This document shows, in pieces, positions 12,901 to 22,300 of a DNA stretch of 64,000 bases. Source of the DNA: JAWPMT01 sp965267435. GTDB lineage: Bacteria; Bacteroidota; Bacteroidia; Cytophagales; Cyclobacteriaceae. The stretch covers positions 1 to 64,000 of the forward strand of contig OZ253960.1 of NCBI GenBank assembly GCA_965267435.1, given 5' to 3'. The notes under the pieces were generated by a model, which had not been told where the DNA came from, searched no databases, and worked only from the letters and a program-made list of their open reading frames with translations. Numbering within the stretch: position 1 is the stretch's first letter; the number at the start of each line of letters is the position of its first letter. Both the position numbers and the translations under genes were made by a program.

Positions 12901-15074
12901 CTACATTCACCATTGAGGATACCACTGATCCAATGATCGTGTTGATGCCAGAAGATGAAATCGTAGAGTGCGACGGCTTAGGTAACACTACAGCATTCGA
13001 CGATTGGATCGCAGAGCAGGGTGGAGCATTTGCAGTGGATGATTGTGGCGACGTGACATGGACGTACGAGGAAATCGAAAGCGCAGACTTCTGTGGTCTC
13101 ACGAGTGAGACGACGATCAGGTTCATTGCTACAGATAACTGTGGAAATAGCTCGTTCGCCGATGCCAAGTTTATCATTCAGGATACAACACCTCCTGCTT
13201 TGGTAGGAATGCCAGATGATGCTGAGGTGTGTACCGGTGCGACCTACACATTTGCCATCCCGACCGTCACGGATGATTGTGCTGGTGGAGAAAGTATTCT
13301 TCCAGGTATCACAACGTTCCCTGAGGATGCTCAGCTGACGATCGACTTCGATAATGGTTTCATCACAGGAATATTCACGGAGCCTACGAAGGTGACTTTC
13401 ACTGCCGAGGATGGCTGTGGCAATTCTACAGAGGAAACGATCTCGATCTTTATCGATCAGACGTCAGTTGCGACTGTGGAAGTTGATCAGCCAGAGTGCT
13501 ATGATGATAATGGAGAGGCCAGGGTACTGGTCGATGGATCCGTGCCTGACGGCAATGATCAGATTACTATCGAATGGACGGGTCCTAATGGATTTACCTC
13601 CGATCAGGCGGTGATAGGTGGTGATGAGTTCCTTGAAGAGGGTGAGTACTCCGTCATCATCACCAACGTTGAGGGATGCGTGAGCACAGATAGCTTCATC
13701 CTGGATCGACCTGCGGCAATCTCTTGTGAGATCGACATTCCCGCATTCGAGCAGCCTGTTTGTGGTGAGCACCAGACGAATGTTTTGAGCGCTACGGTGA
13801 CTTATGATGCGAGTGAGACAGACATTGTGAATTACGAATGGACCTTCGTGGATCCTGATGACCTGATGACGCCAGTTCCTGGTTGGTACGTCGTAGGCGA
13901 TCAGGGGCCGGAGATTATGTTTGCTGCGTCATCATCCCCTGCAGTTGCCATTTTGGTGGTGACAGACAAGAACGGTTGTGTTAGTCAGTGCTCCATTGAG
14001 CTGGAGGCCTGCCAGAGCGCGCAGTTCTGCTCCTTCACTCAAGGTTTCTACGGTGGTGAAGGTGGCATTGGATGCCAGCTCGATGGTGCGATTAAGACTG
14101 CCGGAGATCTGATGCAAAGTGCCATTCCTAATGGTGAATCGCAGCTGTTCGGTGTTGAGGGTAACATGAAGGTCTTTGAACTGTTCGGTTCTGAGATAGC
14201 CGATGAAACGATCTTCACGATGATGCCTGGTGGTGGGCCGTCGAAGGCCCTCGCGGGATACGCCACATATGGCGATCTCAATACATGGAACAATGTGCCA
14301 ATCAAGAACAATGGCGGCATTGGCAACGTATTGTTGTCGCAGACCATGGCCTTGTACTTCAATATCGTACAGGACAGCCTACAGAAACCTGATGATATCC
14401 TCGCGCTACATCAGGTAGTCATCTCAGGACAGTACCTGGTGACTGCTACCCCAGTAAGCTGTGGTAGTGATCAGGCAGTGATGGGACAAGATCAATACAC
14501 GACCATCCCGCAGGAGATCATCAATGTGTTGAATGACCTTTATGGTGGCTCGCCCACAATTGGGGACCTCTACGAGTTGGCCAATGGCTTCCTGGGAGCT
14601 GATCAGAACCTGGTGGATAATTATGGCAACATCAGTCTAAGCTCCGTTACGGCGGCGGTCGATGCAATAAACCGTGGGTTTGACGAGTGTCGCATACTAA
14701 TTGGCTTCACCAATAGTGATCCTGAGCAGGGTAGTAGGAACGATCCGGAATTTGCTGGAACGATCGATGCTGAGAACATCGATGTCAAGCTCGCAGCACG
14801 AGGAAGCACAATTGATTTGAATGCTTATCCGAATCCTTTCACTACCAAGGCGACAATTAAGTTTGTAGTGACTGAGAAGACCCACGCTGTTCTGCAGGTG
14901 TATAACCTGAACGGAATGGAAGTCCAGAAGCTGTTCGATGGAACAGCCGAAGCCGGCGAGGTATATGAAGCGAAGTTCGATGCGACTGCGCTGCCGAAGG
15001 GCATGTATATCTACCGACTGGTGACAGAGCATGAAACTGCGGTAGGGTCTCTGGTTCCGAAGGACAGGAAGTAG
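6969..15074 (+). CDS. Giant HYR/SprB-repeat surface protein with T9SS sorting domain (5'-truncated)
   Basis: The open frame starts at the inverted junction without a usable start; the first GTG (7050) lies inside a repeat and is not a plausible initiator. From 7050 it encodes 2674 residues. About 20 near-identical 86-residue HYR-like repeats (four Cys each) fill residues 1-1707. Divergent HYR-like modules follow to about 2130, each with a DNC/DDC and a DxCGN-type motif. A SprB-like module spans roughly 2130-2230 (PECYDDNGEAR to EGCVSTDSF), then a PKD-like segment and a region beginning CSFTQGFYGGEGG near 2330. The last ~85 residues (NAYPNPFTTKATIKF to YIYRLV) match type A T9SS sorting domains, which send proteins across the outer membrane and anchor them on the surface. 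An adhesin or gliding/biofilm role is inferred. The N-terminal signal peptide must lie elsewhere. A strong terminator follows at 15098. Confidence 0.85.
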   Translation, partial: CCGNETVQVQTITVKDEIAPTFTVPDDVTIYADANCDFDSSVGVTGDVTDEADNCDTSLDATYADAIAAGSCEGERIITRTWTLVDDCGNETVQVQTITVKDEIAPTFTVPDDVTIYADANCDFDSSVGVTGDVTDEADNCDTSLDATYADAIAAGSCEGERIITRTWTLVDDCGNETVQVQTITVKDEIAPTFTVPDDVTIYADANCDFDSSVGVTGDVTDEADNCDTSLDATYADAIAAGSCEGERIITRTWTLVDDCGNETVQVQTITVKDEIAPTFTVPDDVTIYADANCDFDSSVGVTGDVTDEADNCDTSLDATYADAIAAGSCEGERIITRTWTLVDDCGNETVQVQTITVKDEIAPTFTVPDDVTIYADANCDFDSSVGVTGDVTDEADNCDTSLDATYADAIAAGSCEGERIITRTWTLVDDCGNETVQVQTITVKDEIAPTFTVPDDVTIYADANCDFDSSVGVTGDVTDEADNCDTSLDATYADAIAAGSCEGERIITRTWTLVDDCGNETVQVQTITVKDEIAPTFTVPDDVTIYADANCDFDSSVGVTGDVTDEADNCDTSLDATYADAIAAGSCEGERIITRTWTLVDDCGNETVQVQTITVKDEIAPTFTVPDDVTIYADANCDFDSSVGVTGDVTDEADNCDTSLDATYADAIAAGSCEGERIITRTWTLVDDCGNETVQVQTITVKDEIAPTFTVPDDVTIYADANCDFDSSVGVTGDVTDEADNCDTSLDATYADAIAAGSCEGERIITRTWTLVDDCGNETVQVQTITVKDEIAPTFTVPDDVTIYADANCDFDSSVGVTGDVTDEADNCDTSLDATYVDAIAAGSCEGERIITRTWTLVDDCGNETVQVQTITVKDEIAPTFTVPDDVTIYADANCDFDSSVGVTGDVTDEADNCDTSLDATYADAIAAGSCEGERIITRTWTLVDDCGNETVQVQTITVKDEIAPTFTVPDDVTIYADANCDFDSSVGVTGDVTDEADNCDTSLDATYADAIAAGSCEGERIITRTWTLVDDCGNETVQVQTITVKDEIAPTFTVPDDVTIYADANCDFDSSVGVTGDVTDEADNCDTSLDATYADAIAAGSCEGERIITRTWTLVDDCGNETVQVQTITVKDEIAPTFTVPDDVTIYADANCDFDSSVGVTGDVTDEADNCDTSLDATYADAIAAGSCEGERIITRTWTLVDDCGNETVQVQTITVKDEIAPTFTVPDDVTIYADANCDFDSSVGVTGDVTDEADNCDTSLDATYADAIAAGSCEGERIITRTWTLVDDCGNETVQVQTITVKDEIAPTFTVPDDVTIYADANCDFDSSVGVTGDVTDEADNCDTSLDATYADAIAAGSCEGERIITRTWTLVDDCGNETVQVQTITVKDEIAPTFTVPDDVTIYADANCDFDSSVGVTGDVTDEADNCDTSLDATYADAIAAGSCEGERIITRTWTLVDDCGNETVQVQTITVKDEIAPTFTVPDDVTIYADANCDFDSSVGVTGDVTDEADNCDTSLDATYADAIAAGSCEGERIITRTWTLVDDCGNETVQVQTITVKDEIAPTFTVPDDVTIYADANCDFDSSVGVTGDVTDEADNCDTSLDATYADAIAAGSCEGERIITRTWTLVDDCGNETVQVQTITVKDEIAPTFTVPDDVTIYADANCDFDSSVGVTGDVTDEADNCDTSLDATYADAIAAGSCEGERIITRTWTLVDDCGNETVQVQTITVTDVTAPELTVPDDVTVECDAVPEPGTPSAVDNCDANVILVYDGEVRIDGDCPDTYTLERTWTATDCSGNSTTSTQVIEVQDTTPPTITTEAQDASAACGLKGEKAFYEWLFNNGGAVAEDNCGDVTWSNDCPNPHGACEVTVVFTATDECGNSTNTQATFTFENEAPVIETPAMDMTVECDGMALWELHEWLSDNGGAVASDDCSDLEWTNDFDGLTNTCGDAGSVTVTFTATDECGLYAVTTATFTIEDTTDPMIVLMPEDEIVECDGLGNTTAFDDWIAEQGGAFAVDDCGDVTWTYEEIESADFCGLTSETTIRFIATDNCGNSSFADAKFIIQDTTPPALVGMPDDAEVCTGATYTFAIPTVTDDCAGGESILPGITTFPEDAQLTIDFDNGFITGIFTEPTKVTFTAEDGCGNSTEETISIFIDQTSVATVEVDQPECYDDNGEARVLVDGSVPDGNDQITIEWTGPNGFTSDQAVIGGDEFLEEGEYSVIITNVEGCVSTDSFILDRPAAISCEIDIPAFEQPVCGEHQTNVLSATVTYDASETDIVNYEWTFVDPDDLMTPVPGWYVVGDQGPEIMFAASSSPAVAILVVTDKNGCVSQCSIELEACQSAQFCSFTQGFYGGEGGIGCQLDGAIKTAGDLMQSAIPNGESQLFGVEGNMKVFELFGSEIADETIFTMMPGGGPSKALAGYATYGDLNTWNNVPIKNNGGIGNVLLSQTMALYFNIVQDSLQKPDDILALHQVVISGQYLVTATPVSCGSDQAVMGQDQYTTIPQEIINVLNDLYGGSPTIGDLYELANGFLGADQNLVDNYGNISLSSVTAAVDAINRGFDECRILIGFTNSDPEQGSRNDPEFAGTIDAENIDVKLAARGSTIDLNAYPNPFTTKATIKFVVTEKTHAVLQVYNLNGMEVQKLFDGTAEAGEVYEAKFDATALPKGMYIYRLVTEHETAVGSLVPKDRK
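6972..12169 (+). repeat. Tandem array, 258-bp unit, about 20 copies (plus-oriented arm)
   Basis: This is the same 258-bp unit as the other arm, and the identity ends at about 12169 where the coding sequence diverges into a related module. Variant sites are more frequent than in the minus arm and become denser toward the C-terminal end. They include CCT/CCG at the Pro-Thr codons, GCT/GCC in the Ala-Ala pair, GGT/GGC in Glu-Gly-Glu, ACACGAACG/ACGCGTACG, and GTC/GTG. The only amino-acid change I noticed is Ala to Val, caused by T at 9481. Confidence 0.95.
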
Positions 15075-15097
15075 AACTAATATTCAATAGTAAATCG

Positions 15098-15123
15098 AGG
15101 GGTGCGAGAGCACCCCTTTTTTT
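15098..15123 (+). terminator. Rho-independent terminator of the giant surface-protein gene
   Basis: A perfect 8-bp stem (AGGGGTGC/GCACCCCT) with a GAGA tetraloop is followed directly by a run of seven T. It starts 24 bp after the stop codon. Confidence 0.9.
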
Positions 15124-15272
15124 GTGCTTATGCTTTATTCCCAGTTGCCATCGCCCCGATTGCGACTTCTCCTCAACCGGTTTATCGCGAATTTCACTTG
15201 CTGCGGTGTAGAGCCTTTGAAGGTGTGCCTTCTCTCCGTATTTTCAAAAGGAATCAATCCATTCGAGCAAGT

Positions 15273-15626
15273 ATGAGCGGGTTCAAAAAGATCAAACATT
15301 CGGGGAAGGAGGTCATCTATGTTGACTACCGCGGCCAATCGGAAGAAGAAATGCTGGCCATAGCCGGCGACTTGAGAGAATGGCTCCTGGCTGAACGCCG
15401 CTACCATCTACGGCTTGTTAATATCTCGGAGGCCTACGCTACGCCGAAATTCACATCCTTCATTCGACAACTCGGTAAGGACGCGAAGGGCATCCCAGTG
15501 AAGGCAGCCATCGTGGGCATCACGGGGGCGAAGAAAGTGCTGCTCAAAGGCTACAATCGATTGCTCGGAGGGGCGATGCGCCCTTTTGATACAGAGGACG
15601 AGGCGCTGGAATATCTGACGGCATAA
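15273..15626 (+). CDS. STAS/SEC14-like (SpoIIAA-like) small protein
   Basis: The 117-residue protein starts MSGFKKIKHSGKEV. A longer frame reaches back to 15102, but that extension lies on the terminator hairpin of the upstream gene and its residues look like non-coding translation, so I prefer the ATG at 15273. The layout is that of small cytosolic STAS/SEC14-like single-domain proteins: an early strand with VIYVDYRG, a helix with SEEEMLAIAGDL, the LRLVNISEAYATP segment, then AAIVGITGAKKVLLKGYNR and a C-terminal FDTEDEALEYL helix. The biochemical function of these proteins is generally unknown. The gene stands alone and is convergent with the lipoprotein gene. Confidence 0.6.
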   Translation: MSGFKKIKHSGKEVIYVDYRGQSEEEMLAIAGDLREWLLAERRYHLRLVNISEAYATPKFTSFIRQLGKDAKGIPVKAAIVGITGAKKVLLKGYNRLLGGAMRPFDTEDEALEYLTA

Positions 15627-15629
15627 AAA

Positions 15630-15657
15630 AATTCCGGCTCTTGTGAGGACCGGAATT
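15630..15657. terminator. Bidirectional terminator between convergent genes
   Basis: The stem AATTCCGG/CCGGAATT lies just after the stop of the STAS-like gene. A run of A before it gives a U-tract for the leftward lipoprotein gene, and TCCTTTAA follows on the plus side. Confidence 0.65.
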
Positions 15658-15695
15658 CCTTTAATGTCTATCTAATCCCCCAAGGGGAAGTTCCA

Positions 15696-16280
15696 TCAAT
15701 CTCTAGCGAGAACTACGTCGAGGTCAAGCGTGATCAATGGGAGAGGAAGGCCAAGAACTTCACCTGGGAGAGGCAAATTAGCTATGTTTCCAGTGAGCCC
15801 TGTTTCCGTCACTACCAACTCGCTGATGTCAACAGGAATGGCACCAACACCTTCAAAGTTGATTGTCAATCGCAACTCCGTATCGCTCAGCAAATCCCAT
15901 GAACCGTTTTCAACACTTTCGGTGCCACCAGAGCAGGTGTAAAGTAAATCTCCACCCGCTGCCAGGCTAACACGGGTATCAGCAGGGTTGGCACAAAGGG
16001 GGTTGTCATTTTCATCAACAGCTCCGCCCAGAATTGCTGCGTTAACGGCCTCAGTCACATTCGCACCTGTAGGGAGGATAGGGTTGCCAGTTGTTGGGTC
16101 AACGATCACGTTTCCACTACCATCCACAGGGCCATCAGATGCCATCACGGCGCTGGTAAAAGTGTAGGCTCCTTCTACGCTGGGACCTGCGTCCGCATCA
16201 TCATCATCCCCGCAACTCACGATGAAGGCCAAACTAAGAGCTGAAATCATAAATGCTGTTAGTCTCACAAATTTTTTCAT
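15696..16280 (-). CDS. Secreted lipoprotein of unknown function
   Basis: The protein has 194 residues. MKKFVRLTAFMISAL is a lipoprotein signal peptide ending in IVSC, with the lipidated cysteine at residue 23 followed by GDDDDAD, a common Bacteroidota arrangement. I chose the ATG at 16280; the frame extends six bases upstream only to a TTG. The mature part has two pairs of short beta-rich segments (VEGAYTFTSAVM; SWDLLSDTELRLTINF) and two cysteines (LCANP, LYTCSG) that could pair. It resembles small lipocalin-like or threshold-type lipoproteins, but I cannot assign a family. It is divergent from the TonB receptor gene across a 253-bp intergenic region and may share control with it. Confidence 0.7.
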   Translation of the reverse strand: MKKFVRLTAFMISALSLAFIVSCGDDDDADAGPSVEGAYTFTSAVMASDGPVDGSGNVIVDPTTGNPILPTGANVTEAVNAAILGGAVDENDNPLCANPADTRVSLAAGGDLLYTCSGGTESVENGSWDLLSDTELRLTINFEGVGAIPVDISELVVTETGLTGNIANLPLPGEVLGLPLPLITLDLDVVLARD

Positions 16281-16533
16281 AGTCAAATGTTTAGAAATTG
16301 CGCACGCTCGGCGGCGAAGAATGAGTTATTTGTCCTTTCTGGCTTGGCCTCTTGGAATCGCCAGTCCAGCTATGCGCTAATTAATAATTATTTAGTTTGG
16401 TCCTAAATTAGTGCTTTTCTGGGTATCGACTAGTTTTTTACTTCCAATAGGTGATAATTACTCAATTTCATCTCTTGGGCTTTGACTAGATTCGTGACTG
16501 GAAATGGAGGGATTAATCTAACCCAGAGCAACG

Positions 16534-19344
16534 ATGGAAACTACTTTTGTGTCTCCTTTTTGGCAGAGGATAATTGCATATGCCGTTTTGGCGCTGGTCT
16601 GCTGGCCGGCAATGTCACAGCGAACCGTATTGAATGGAACGGTGAAGGACGAAAACGGTGAACCGCTACATGGGGCCAGTGTGTATTTTCAATCATCTTT
16701 TCAGGGACAAGCGACTGATGCGTCGGGGGCCTTTACCATTGCAGCCTCTGGGGATGTGCCGCTAGTGTACGTCGTGTCGATGGTAGGGTACGAGAACCAC
16801 AGAGATACTCTGCGGACGCCCGGTGAGCACAACGTGGAGGTCATGCTAAAAGTGGCCTACTATCTGGGGCAGGAGGTAGTGGTGTCTGCATCCATGGTCG
16901 AAGAAAACATCATGACGTCCACGATCTCGGTAGAGAAGCTGGGTCTCAGAGAAATCGAGCAAATGCCACAGACGAATTTCTACGACGGCTTGTACACGCT
17001 GAAAGGTATTGATATGAATGTGCAGAGTCTCACATTTAAGGTGCCCAATGCCCGAGGGTTCAATAGCAATACCAATTATCGATTCAATCAAATCGTCGAT
17101 GGCATCAACAGCCAGGCACCTGGATTGAATTTTGCTGCCGGCAACATCTTCGGCGTACCTCACCTGGATGTAGAGAGTGTGGAATTCCTAAGTGGCGCTT
17201 CATCGGCACTATATGGGGCCGGGGGAATGAACGGGACCCTCCTCATACAGAGCAAAGATCCATTTGATTATCAGGGGCTGTCAGCGAGCGTGCAGGTCGG
17301 AGCCATGAATGTGGACAGCCCGGTGGGAGCAGAAGCTAATATGTACCGCGATATCAATCTCCGCTACAGCTACGCCTTCAATGACAAATTGGCCATAAAG
17401 TTCACAGGGCAATTGATGGAGGCAGATGATTGGGAGGCTGGAGATACCCGCGACAAGAACTTCCTGGACGACCCCAGTCGCAATCGGTGGAATGAGTCGG
17501 GGTATGATGGCGTCAACGTATATGGCGACGAAACCGCGATCAATCTGGGACTCATAGCGCCGGCAGTAGCCGATGGATTCGCGCAGTCCCAGGGATTCGT
17601 TCCAGGGACTCCGGAATATGAAGATGCGTACAATGGCATCATCTCCATTATCCCGGATGATGATGTCACCAGGACAGGGTGGGAGGAAAAGGACCTCGTC
17701 AATTACGATGCGCGCAACCTCAAGGCTACCATGTCCATGCATTATAAGATCAATGATGATACACGGGCCATCCTGCAGGGTACTTACGGTGAGGGACAGG
17801 CCGTTTACTCCGCGCAAAACCGATTCTCGATCAACGACTTCCGGTTGTACAACATCAAGGCCGAGCTCAATAATCCGGACTACTTCGTTAGGTACTGGTA
17901 TGTGAAGGAGGATGCGGGTCAGACGTACGACGCTGGTGGTCTTGCTGCATTCATGAATGAGAGTTGGAAACCAACGCAGCTTTGGTTGCAGGACTACCTT
18001 ACTGGCTTCCTACTGGGATCTGCGATTGGGCTGGACAACGAGAGAGCGCACGGTTTTGCTCGAGAGACAGCAGATAATCGCAACGCCAGTGGCAACGTGA
18101 TCAATAACGAACTGCCAGCGATACCCGTTCCTGGAAGTGAGGAATTCATCCATCTTCGGGATAGTTTGAGCCATCTGCCAGTCAATGAGGGAGGAGCGAG
18201 AGTGCTTGACTTTAGCTCCATGGGACAGTTCGAAGCACAATACAACTTTTCACGGATTCTCAATGGCACCGAGATCTTACTAGGGTTTCAATACCGCTAC
18301 TTCAATTCCGACAGCGATGGTACCATCTACTTCGATACACCTGGGAACCCTATTGTTACTCGCCAGTTTGGGGTATACGCTCAGTATGTTGAGCATTTGC
18401 TCAATGAACGCCTGAAGCTGAACGTCTCCGCACGTTTTGATAAAGACACGCGTTTTGACCTGGAATTCACCCCGAGGTTTTCACTCGCTTACACTGCGGG
18501 GCCCAAAAGGAATCACCACCTTCGCGCTTCGGCACAGACGGCTTTTCGCTATCCCTCACTGGCGGACCAGTGGACCGATCTGGATGTCGGTGTAGTACGT
18601 GTGGTCGGTGGACAGGCAGAGTTGCAGGATACCCACGGCCTTAGAACGGAACCTACCTACCCGCTGGTCGGTACGAATCCGGTATTTGCAGTACCCGATA
18701 CGACCAATGGCGTCTTCAATATTCCCAGATTCACTGCTGAGAGAGTTTTTGCATTGGAAGTCGGATATCGCGCGCTGCTCACTGAGAAATTTTACGTGGA
18801 TGCCAATGTCTTTCGCAATGAATACTCCAGTTTCCAGGGGTCTCAACTACTCGTACAAGATCCATTCACTACTGATGAACAGCGCTTTCAGACGTTCGTC
18901 AGTACCGATGAGAACATTGCTAATTGGGGTTGGTCGTTTGCGGCGGATTATCAATTGCCCAAGAGGTTCGATGTCGGGGGGAATGTTGCTTTTAGCACGA
19001 TACAGCAAGGCTCACAAGAAGCCGGTTTTCAAACGCAATTCAATACACCCGAATACCGCTTCAATGTGCATGTCGGTAATCGCAGGCTATTGAATCGTCT
19101 TGGATTCAAGGTCAACTATCGCTGGCAGCAGGCCTTCATATGGGAGTCTTCATTTGGTGTTGGCGAAGTGCCTGCTTTTGGATCTCTGGATGTTGTCTTC
19201 ACCTATTCCCTTCCCGGTATCAAGTCAAAGATCAAGTTGGGGGGTATGAACGTGCTGAACGACTACTATACCACCAGCTTTGGGAGTTCTGGCCAGGGTG
19301 GTTTGTATTACCTCACCTTCATCTATGATCAGCTGGGTCGCTAG
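16534..19344 (+). CDS. TonB-dependent outer-membrane receptor with carboxypeptidase-like N-domain
   Basis: The protein has 936 residues. A signal peptide (residues 1-28, ending AMSQ) is followed by a carboxypeptidase-regulatory-like domain (about 32-108, GTVKDENGEPLHGASVYF), a plug domain (about 115-240, with NARGFNSNTNYRF and LSGASSALYGAGGMNG) and a long beta-barrel rich in aromatic strands. The family imports siderophores, cobalamin, glycans or peptides using TonB energy. No SusD partner lies next to it, so a Sus-type polysaccharide system is unlikely, and the substrate cannot be read from sequence. The stop overlaps the stop of the convergent RND pump gene by four bases, and I see no terminator between them. 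Confidence 0.93.
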   Translation: METTFVSPFWQRIIAYAVLALVCWPAMSQRTVLNGTVKDENGEPLHGASVYFQSSFQGQATDASGAFTIAASGDVPLVYVVSMVGYENHRDTLRTPGEHNVEVMLKVAYYLGQEVVVSASMVEENIMTSTISVEKLGLREIEQMPQTNFYDGLYTLKGIDMNVQSLTFKVPNARGFNSNTNYRFNQIVDGINSQAPGLNFAAGNIFGVPHLDVESVEFLSGASSALYGAGGMNGTLLIQSKDPFDYQGLSASVQVGAMNVDSPVGAEANMYRDINLRYSYAFNDKLAIKFTGQLMEADDWEAGDTRDKNFLDDPSRNRWNESGYDGVNVYGDETAINLGLIAPAVADGFAQSQGFVPGTPEYEDAYNGIISIIPDDDVTRTGWEEKDLVNYDARNLKATMSMHYKINDDTRAILQGTYGEGQAVYSAQNRFSINDFRLYNIKAELNNPDYFVRYWYVKEDAGQTYDAGGLAAFMNESWKPTQLWLQDYLTGFLLGSAIGLDNERAHGFARETADNRNASGNVINNELPAIPVPGSEEFIHLRDSLSHLPVNEGGARVLDFSSMGQFEAQYNFSRILNGTEILLGFQYRYFNSDSDGTIYFDTPGNPIVTRQFGVYAQYVEHLLNERLKLNVSARFDKDTRFDLEFTPRFSLAYTAGPKRNHHLRASAQTAFRYPSLADQWTDLDVGVVRVVGGQAELQDTHGLRTEPTYPLVGTNPVFAVPDTTNGVFNIPRFTAERVFALEVGYRALLTEKFYVDANVFRNEYSSFQGSQLLVQDPFTTDEQRFQTFVSTDENIANWGWSFAADYQLPKRFDVGGNVAFSTIQQGSQEAGFQTQFNTPEYRFNVHVGNRRLLNRLGFKVNYRWQQAFIWESSFGVGEVPAFGSLDVVFTYSLPGIKSKIKLGGMNVLNDYYTTSFGSSGQGGLYYLTFIYDQLGR

Positions 19345-22300
19345 TCGCCCTTACGCCTGAACTTTTGACGTACGGACTCGAAAGAGTCGTAGACAAGGGG
19401 GACCACGATCAGCGTGAGCAGCATACTGCTGGATAAGCCACCTATCAACGCCCAGGCCAGCCCATTCTTCCATTCCGAACCGGCGCCGGTACTAAGTGCG
19501 ATGGGTAGCAAGCCGATGACCATGGTCAGGTTCGTCATCAAGATTGGACGGAAGCGAAGTCTTGTGGCTTCTATGAGGGCCTCTCTTATGGCCAGTCCCC
19601 TCTCCCTGAGAGTATTGGTGAAATCCACCACCAGTATGGCATTTTTGCCGACAAGTCCTGCCAGCATGATCAGTCCCATGATGGAGAATACACTGAGTGC
19701 CTGACCACTTAGCCCCAACGCCAGAAAGGCGCCGATGACCGCGAGTGGAATGGAAAAGAGCACCACAAGCGGATAGTAGAAGGAGTTATAGAGCGCCGCC
19801 AGTATGAGGTAGACCAGGAATACGGAGATGATCAAAGCACCAATCATGCTCTGCAGACCTTCTCGGGTCCTTTTCGTTGCTCCACCGTAGATGAGAGACA
19901 GTCCTTCATTTATTTGCAATGCACTAATGGCATTGGTGAAGTCTCTGCCGACGGAGCCCCCAGGTCGGCCGACCACTTGCGACTTAATGGTCACGGACCT
20001 TCCTCGGTTCGTCCTCTCGAGGATTTCCGGATGGAATTGCTCCTCGATGCTCGCCAGCTGATAGATAGGTATGTGCTGCCCCTGACTATTGAGGACGCTC
20101 ATGCTTCTAAGGTCGCTGATATCCTCCCTTGCTTCTGGGCGAAAGCGGATGTTGATCGGTATCCTACCGTCTGTCGAGGTCATATAAAAATCCCGATGTC
20201 CATTGAGTGCTACCCTGATTGTTTGCCCGGTTTGGGCCAGGGAGACATGGAGCAACTCAGCACGACTGCGGCTAGGACGGATCCCAATGGTACTGACATC
20301 TTCCTGCCTCGAACTTTGGACTTCGATCGTGCCGGGGATTTCATCCAGAAGAGCTGCCAGTGCTTCGGCCGTGGGGTACACATCCTCTTCATTTTGCCCC
20401 TGGACGGTGACCTGTACTGCGTCGTCGTCACGCAGTCCAATGATATTGATCTCGATGGGCCTCGCATCCAGACCAGGAATCTCTTCCTTGAGTCGATACT
20501 TTATGTGGCGAGCAAACTGCGAAGTCAGAAACGATCTTTCGGACTTATCGACCAATCGCACAAAGAGCTCAGCAAGATTCTCAGTATCTGTGCTTATACG
20601 GCCACTGCTGGTAGTACCCACATTTGTAAAAACGGTCTCAACCGAGGGGTAGGAGAGCAGGATCTCTTCTGCTCGCTGCGTCATTCGGTTCATCTCACCG
20701 ATGGGGGTACCACTACGGCTCTTCAGTTCGATGATGAATTCTGAGCGGTCTCCTGCTTTGGTAAATTCAACGCCGATGAGGCCTGACGGAATCAGGTAGA
20801 TCGCTCCTCCGAGGAGCACAACATTCACAAGAAATACGAGCCACTTGCGGTGAAAGCTCCATGTTAGCACACGCACAAGGTCCTCGGCTACCCGGGAGAG
20901 CCCAACCTCCGCGCGCTGCAAGATGCGCCAGGGCTTTTGATTAGTGAGGAACTTTGCATGGACCCGGGAAGCCAGGAAAGGCACCAGCGTGAAGGAGACC
21001 AGGAGGCTCATCAGTGTGGAGGTGATAATCACCACAGAAAACTGGCGTAGCAAATCTGCGACCATCCCGGAGGCGAAGACGATTGGCAGGAAGACCACCA
21101 CATCAATGAGTGTGATCGATATGGCCGCAAATCCGATCTCCATTCGGCCCTCAAGGGCTGCCTTACGAGATGCTTTGCCCATGGTCAGGTGCCGGTGAAT
21201 GTTTTCAATGACGACAATGGAGTCGTCGACCAGGATGCCAATCGCCAGCGACAGACCAAGCAATGTGAGTAGGTTGAGGGAGTACCCCAGGAGCGACATC
21301 ATGATGAATGTGGAGACAATGGACGTCGGAATAGAGACGAATACGATCATCGCATTTCGGAAGCTGTGCAAAAAAAGCAGCATCACAATTGACACCAGAA
21401 TGACTGCCAGGGTCAGATCCTCAATGACGCCGTTCGCGGCCTTTAGTGTGAATTCACTCGTGTCCTGAGCAAGCTCAAAGCGCAGTCCAGTGTGTGCGTA
21501 CTGGGTTTCGAGGGCTTCCAACTGCTGGCGAACCAAGGCGCTGACCTCCACAGCATTGGCTTCCCCTTGTTTGAGGATGTCAATACCGACGGAGGGCTCG
21601 CCATCCAAACGGCTGATGATGCTTTGATCGGCGTGGGCCATACGCACTTCGGCCACATCGCGAAGTCTCACCAAAAGCCCATACTCCTTGTTTTCAAAGA
21701 TCACGAGTTCGCGCAACTCATCAATGTTATTCACAGTGGCATTGAAAACCACAGGCTGTCTGGCGCTTCCTACCACGGAGCCTCCCGGTATCTGAAGGTT
21801 GTTGGTGCCTATGGCTTGCAGGATTTGAAGTATGGTCGTATTGGTAGCGGCCAGTCGGTCGGGATTGACAACTATTTGGACCTCCTTTACCACGGCCCCA
21901 AGAAGTCGCACATCGGCAACACCTGCGATCTGTGAGAGCGACGGGACAATCACGTCACGACACAATTGTCCAACATCCTCAGCGTCGCTATCAGCGAATA
22001 CGCCCATCCGAATGATGGGGAGATCGTCGAAATCGAACCGCGTCAAGACGGGATACTCAATGCCCTGTGGCAGGTCCCTGACGGTGCCAATGATTTTGCG
22101 ATTGGCTTCATTGAGAAGGGCTTCGACATCAGTGCCTGCGGTGAGTTCGAGTCGGACCAGCGAGAAGTTGTCGCGTGAGGAGCTGCTCATGATGTCCACG
22201 TTGCCGAGGCTGCTGAGGGCATTTTCGACAGGAATGGTCACTTCATCCTCCACCTGGCTAGCCGTGGCACCGGGATATATGGTGACTACCGTGATCACCG

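Noticed and set aside
15102..15272. N-terminal extension of the STAS-like protein
   Set aside because: It starts inside the terminator hairpin of the upstream gene and encodes no family features.
19914..20744. 276-codon frame opposite the RND pump gene
   Set aside because: It lies entirely within a conserved RND gene on the other strand and shows no domain features.
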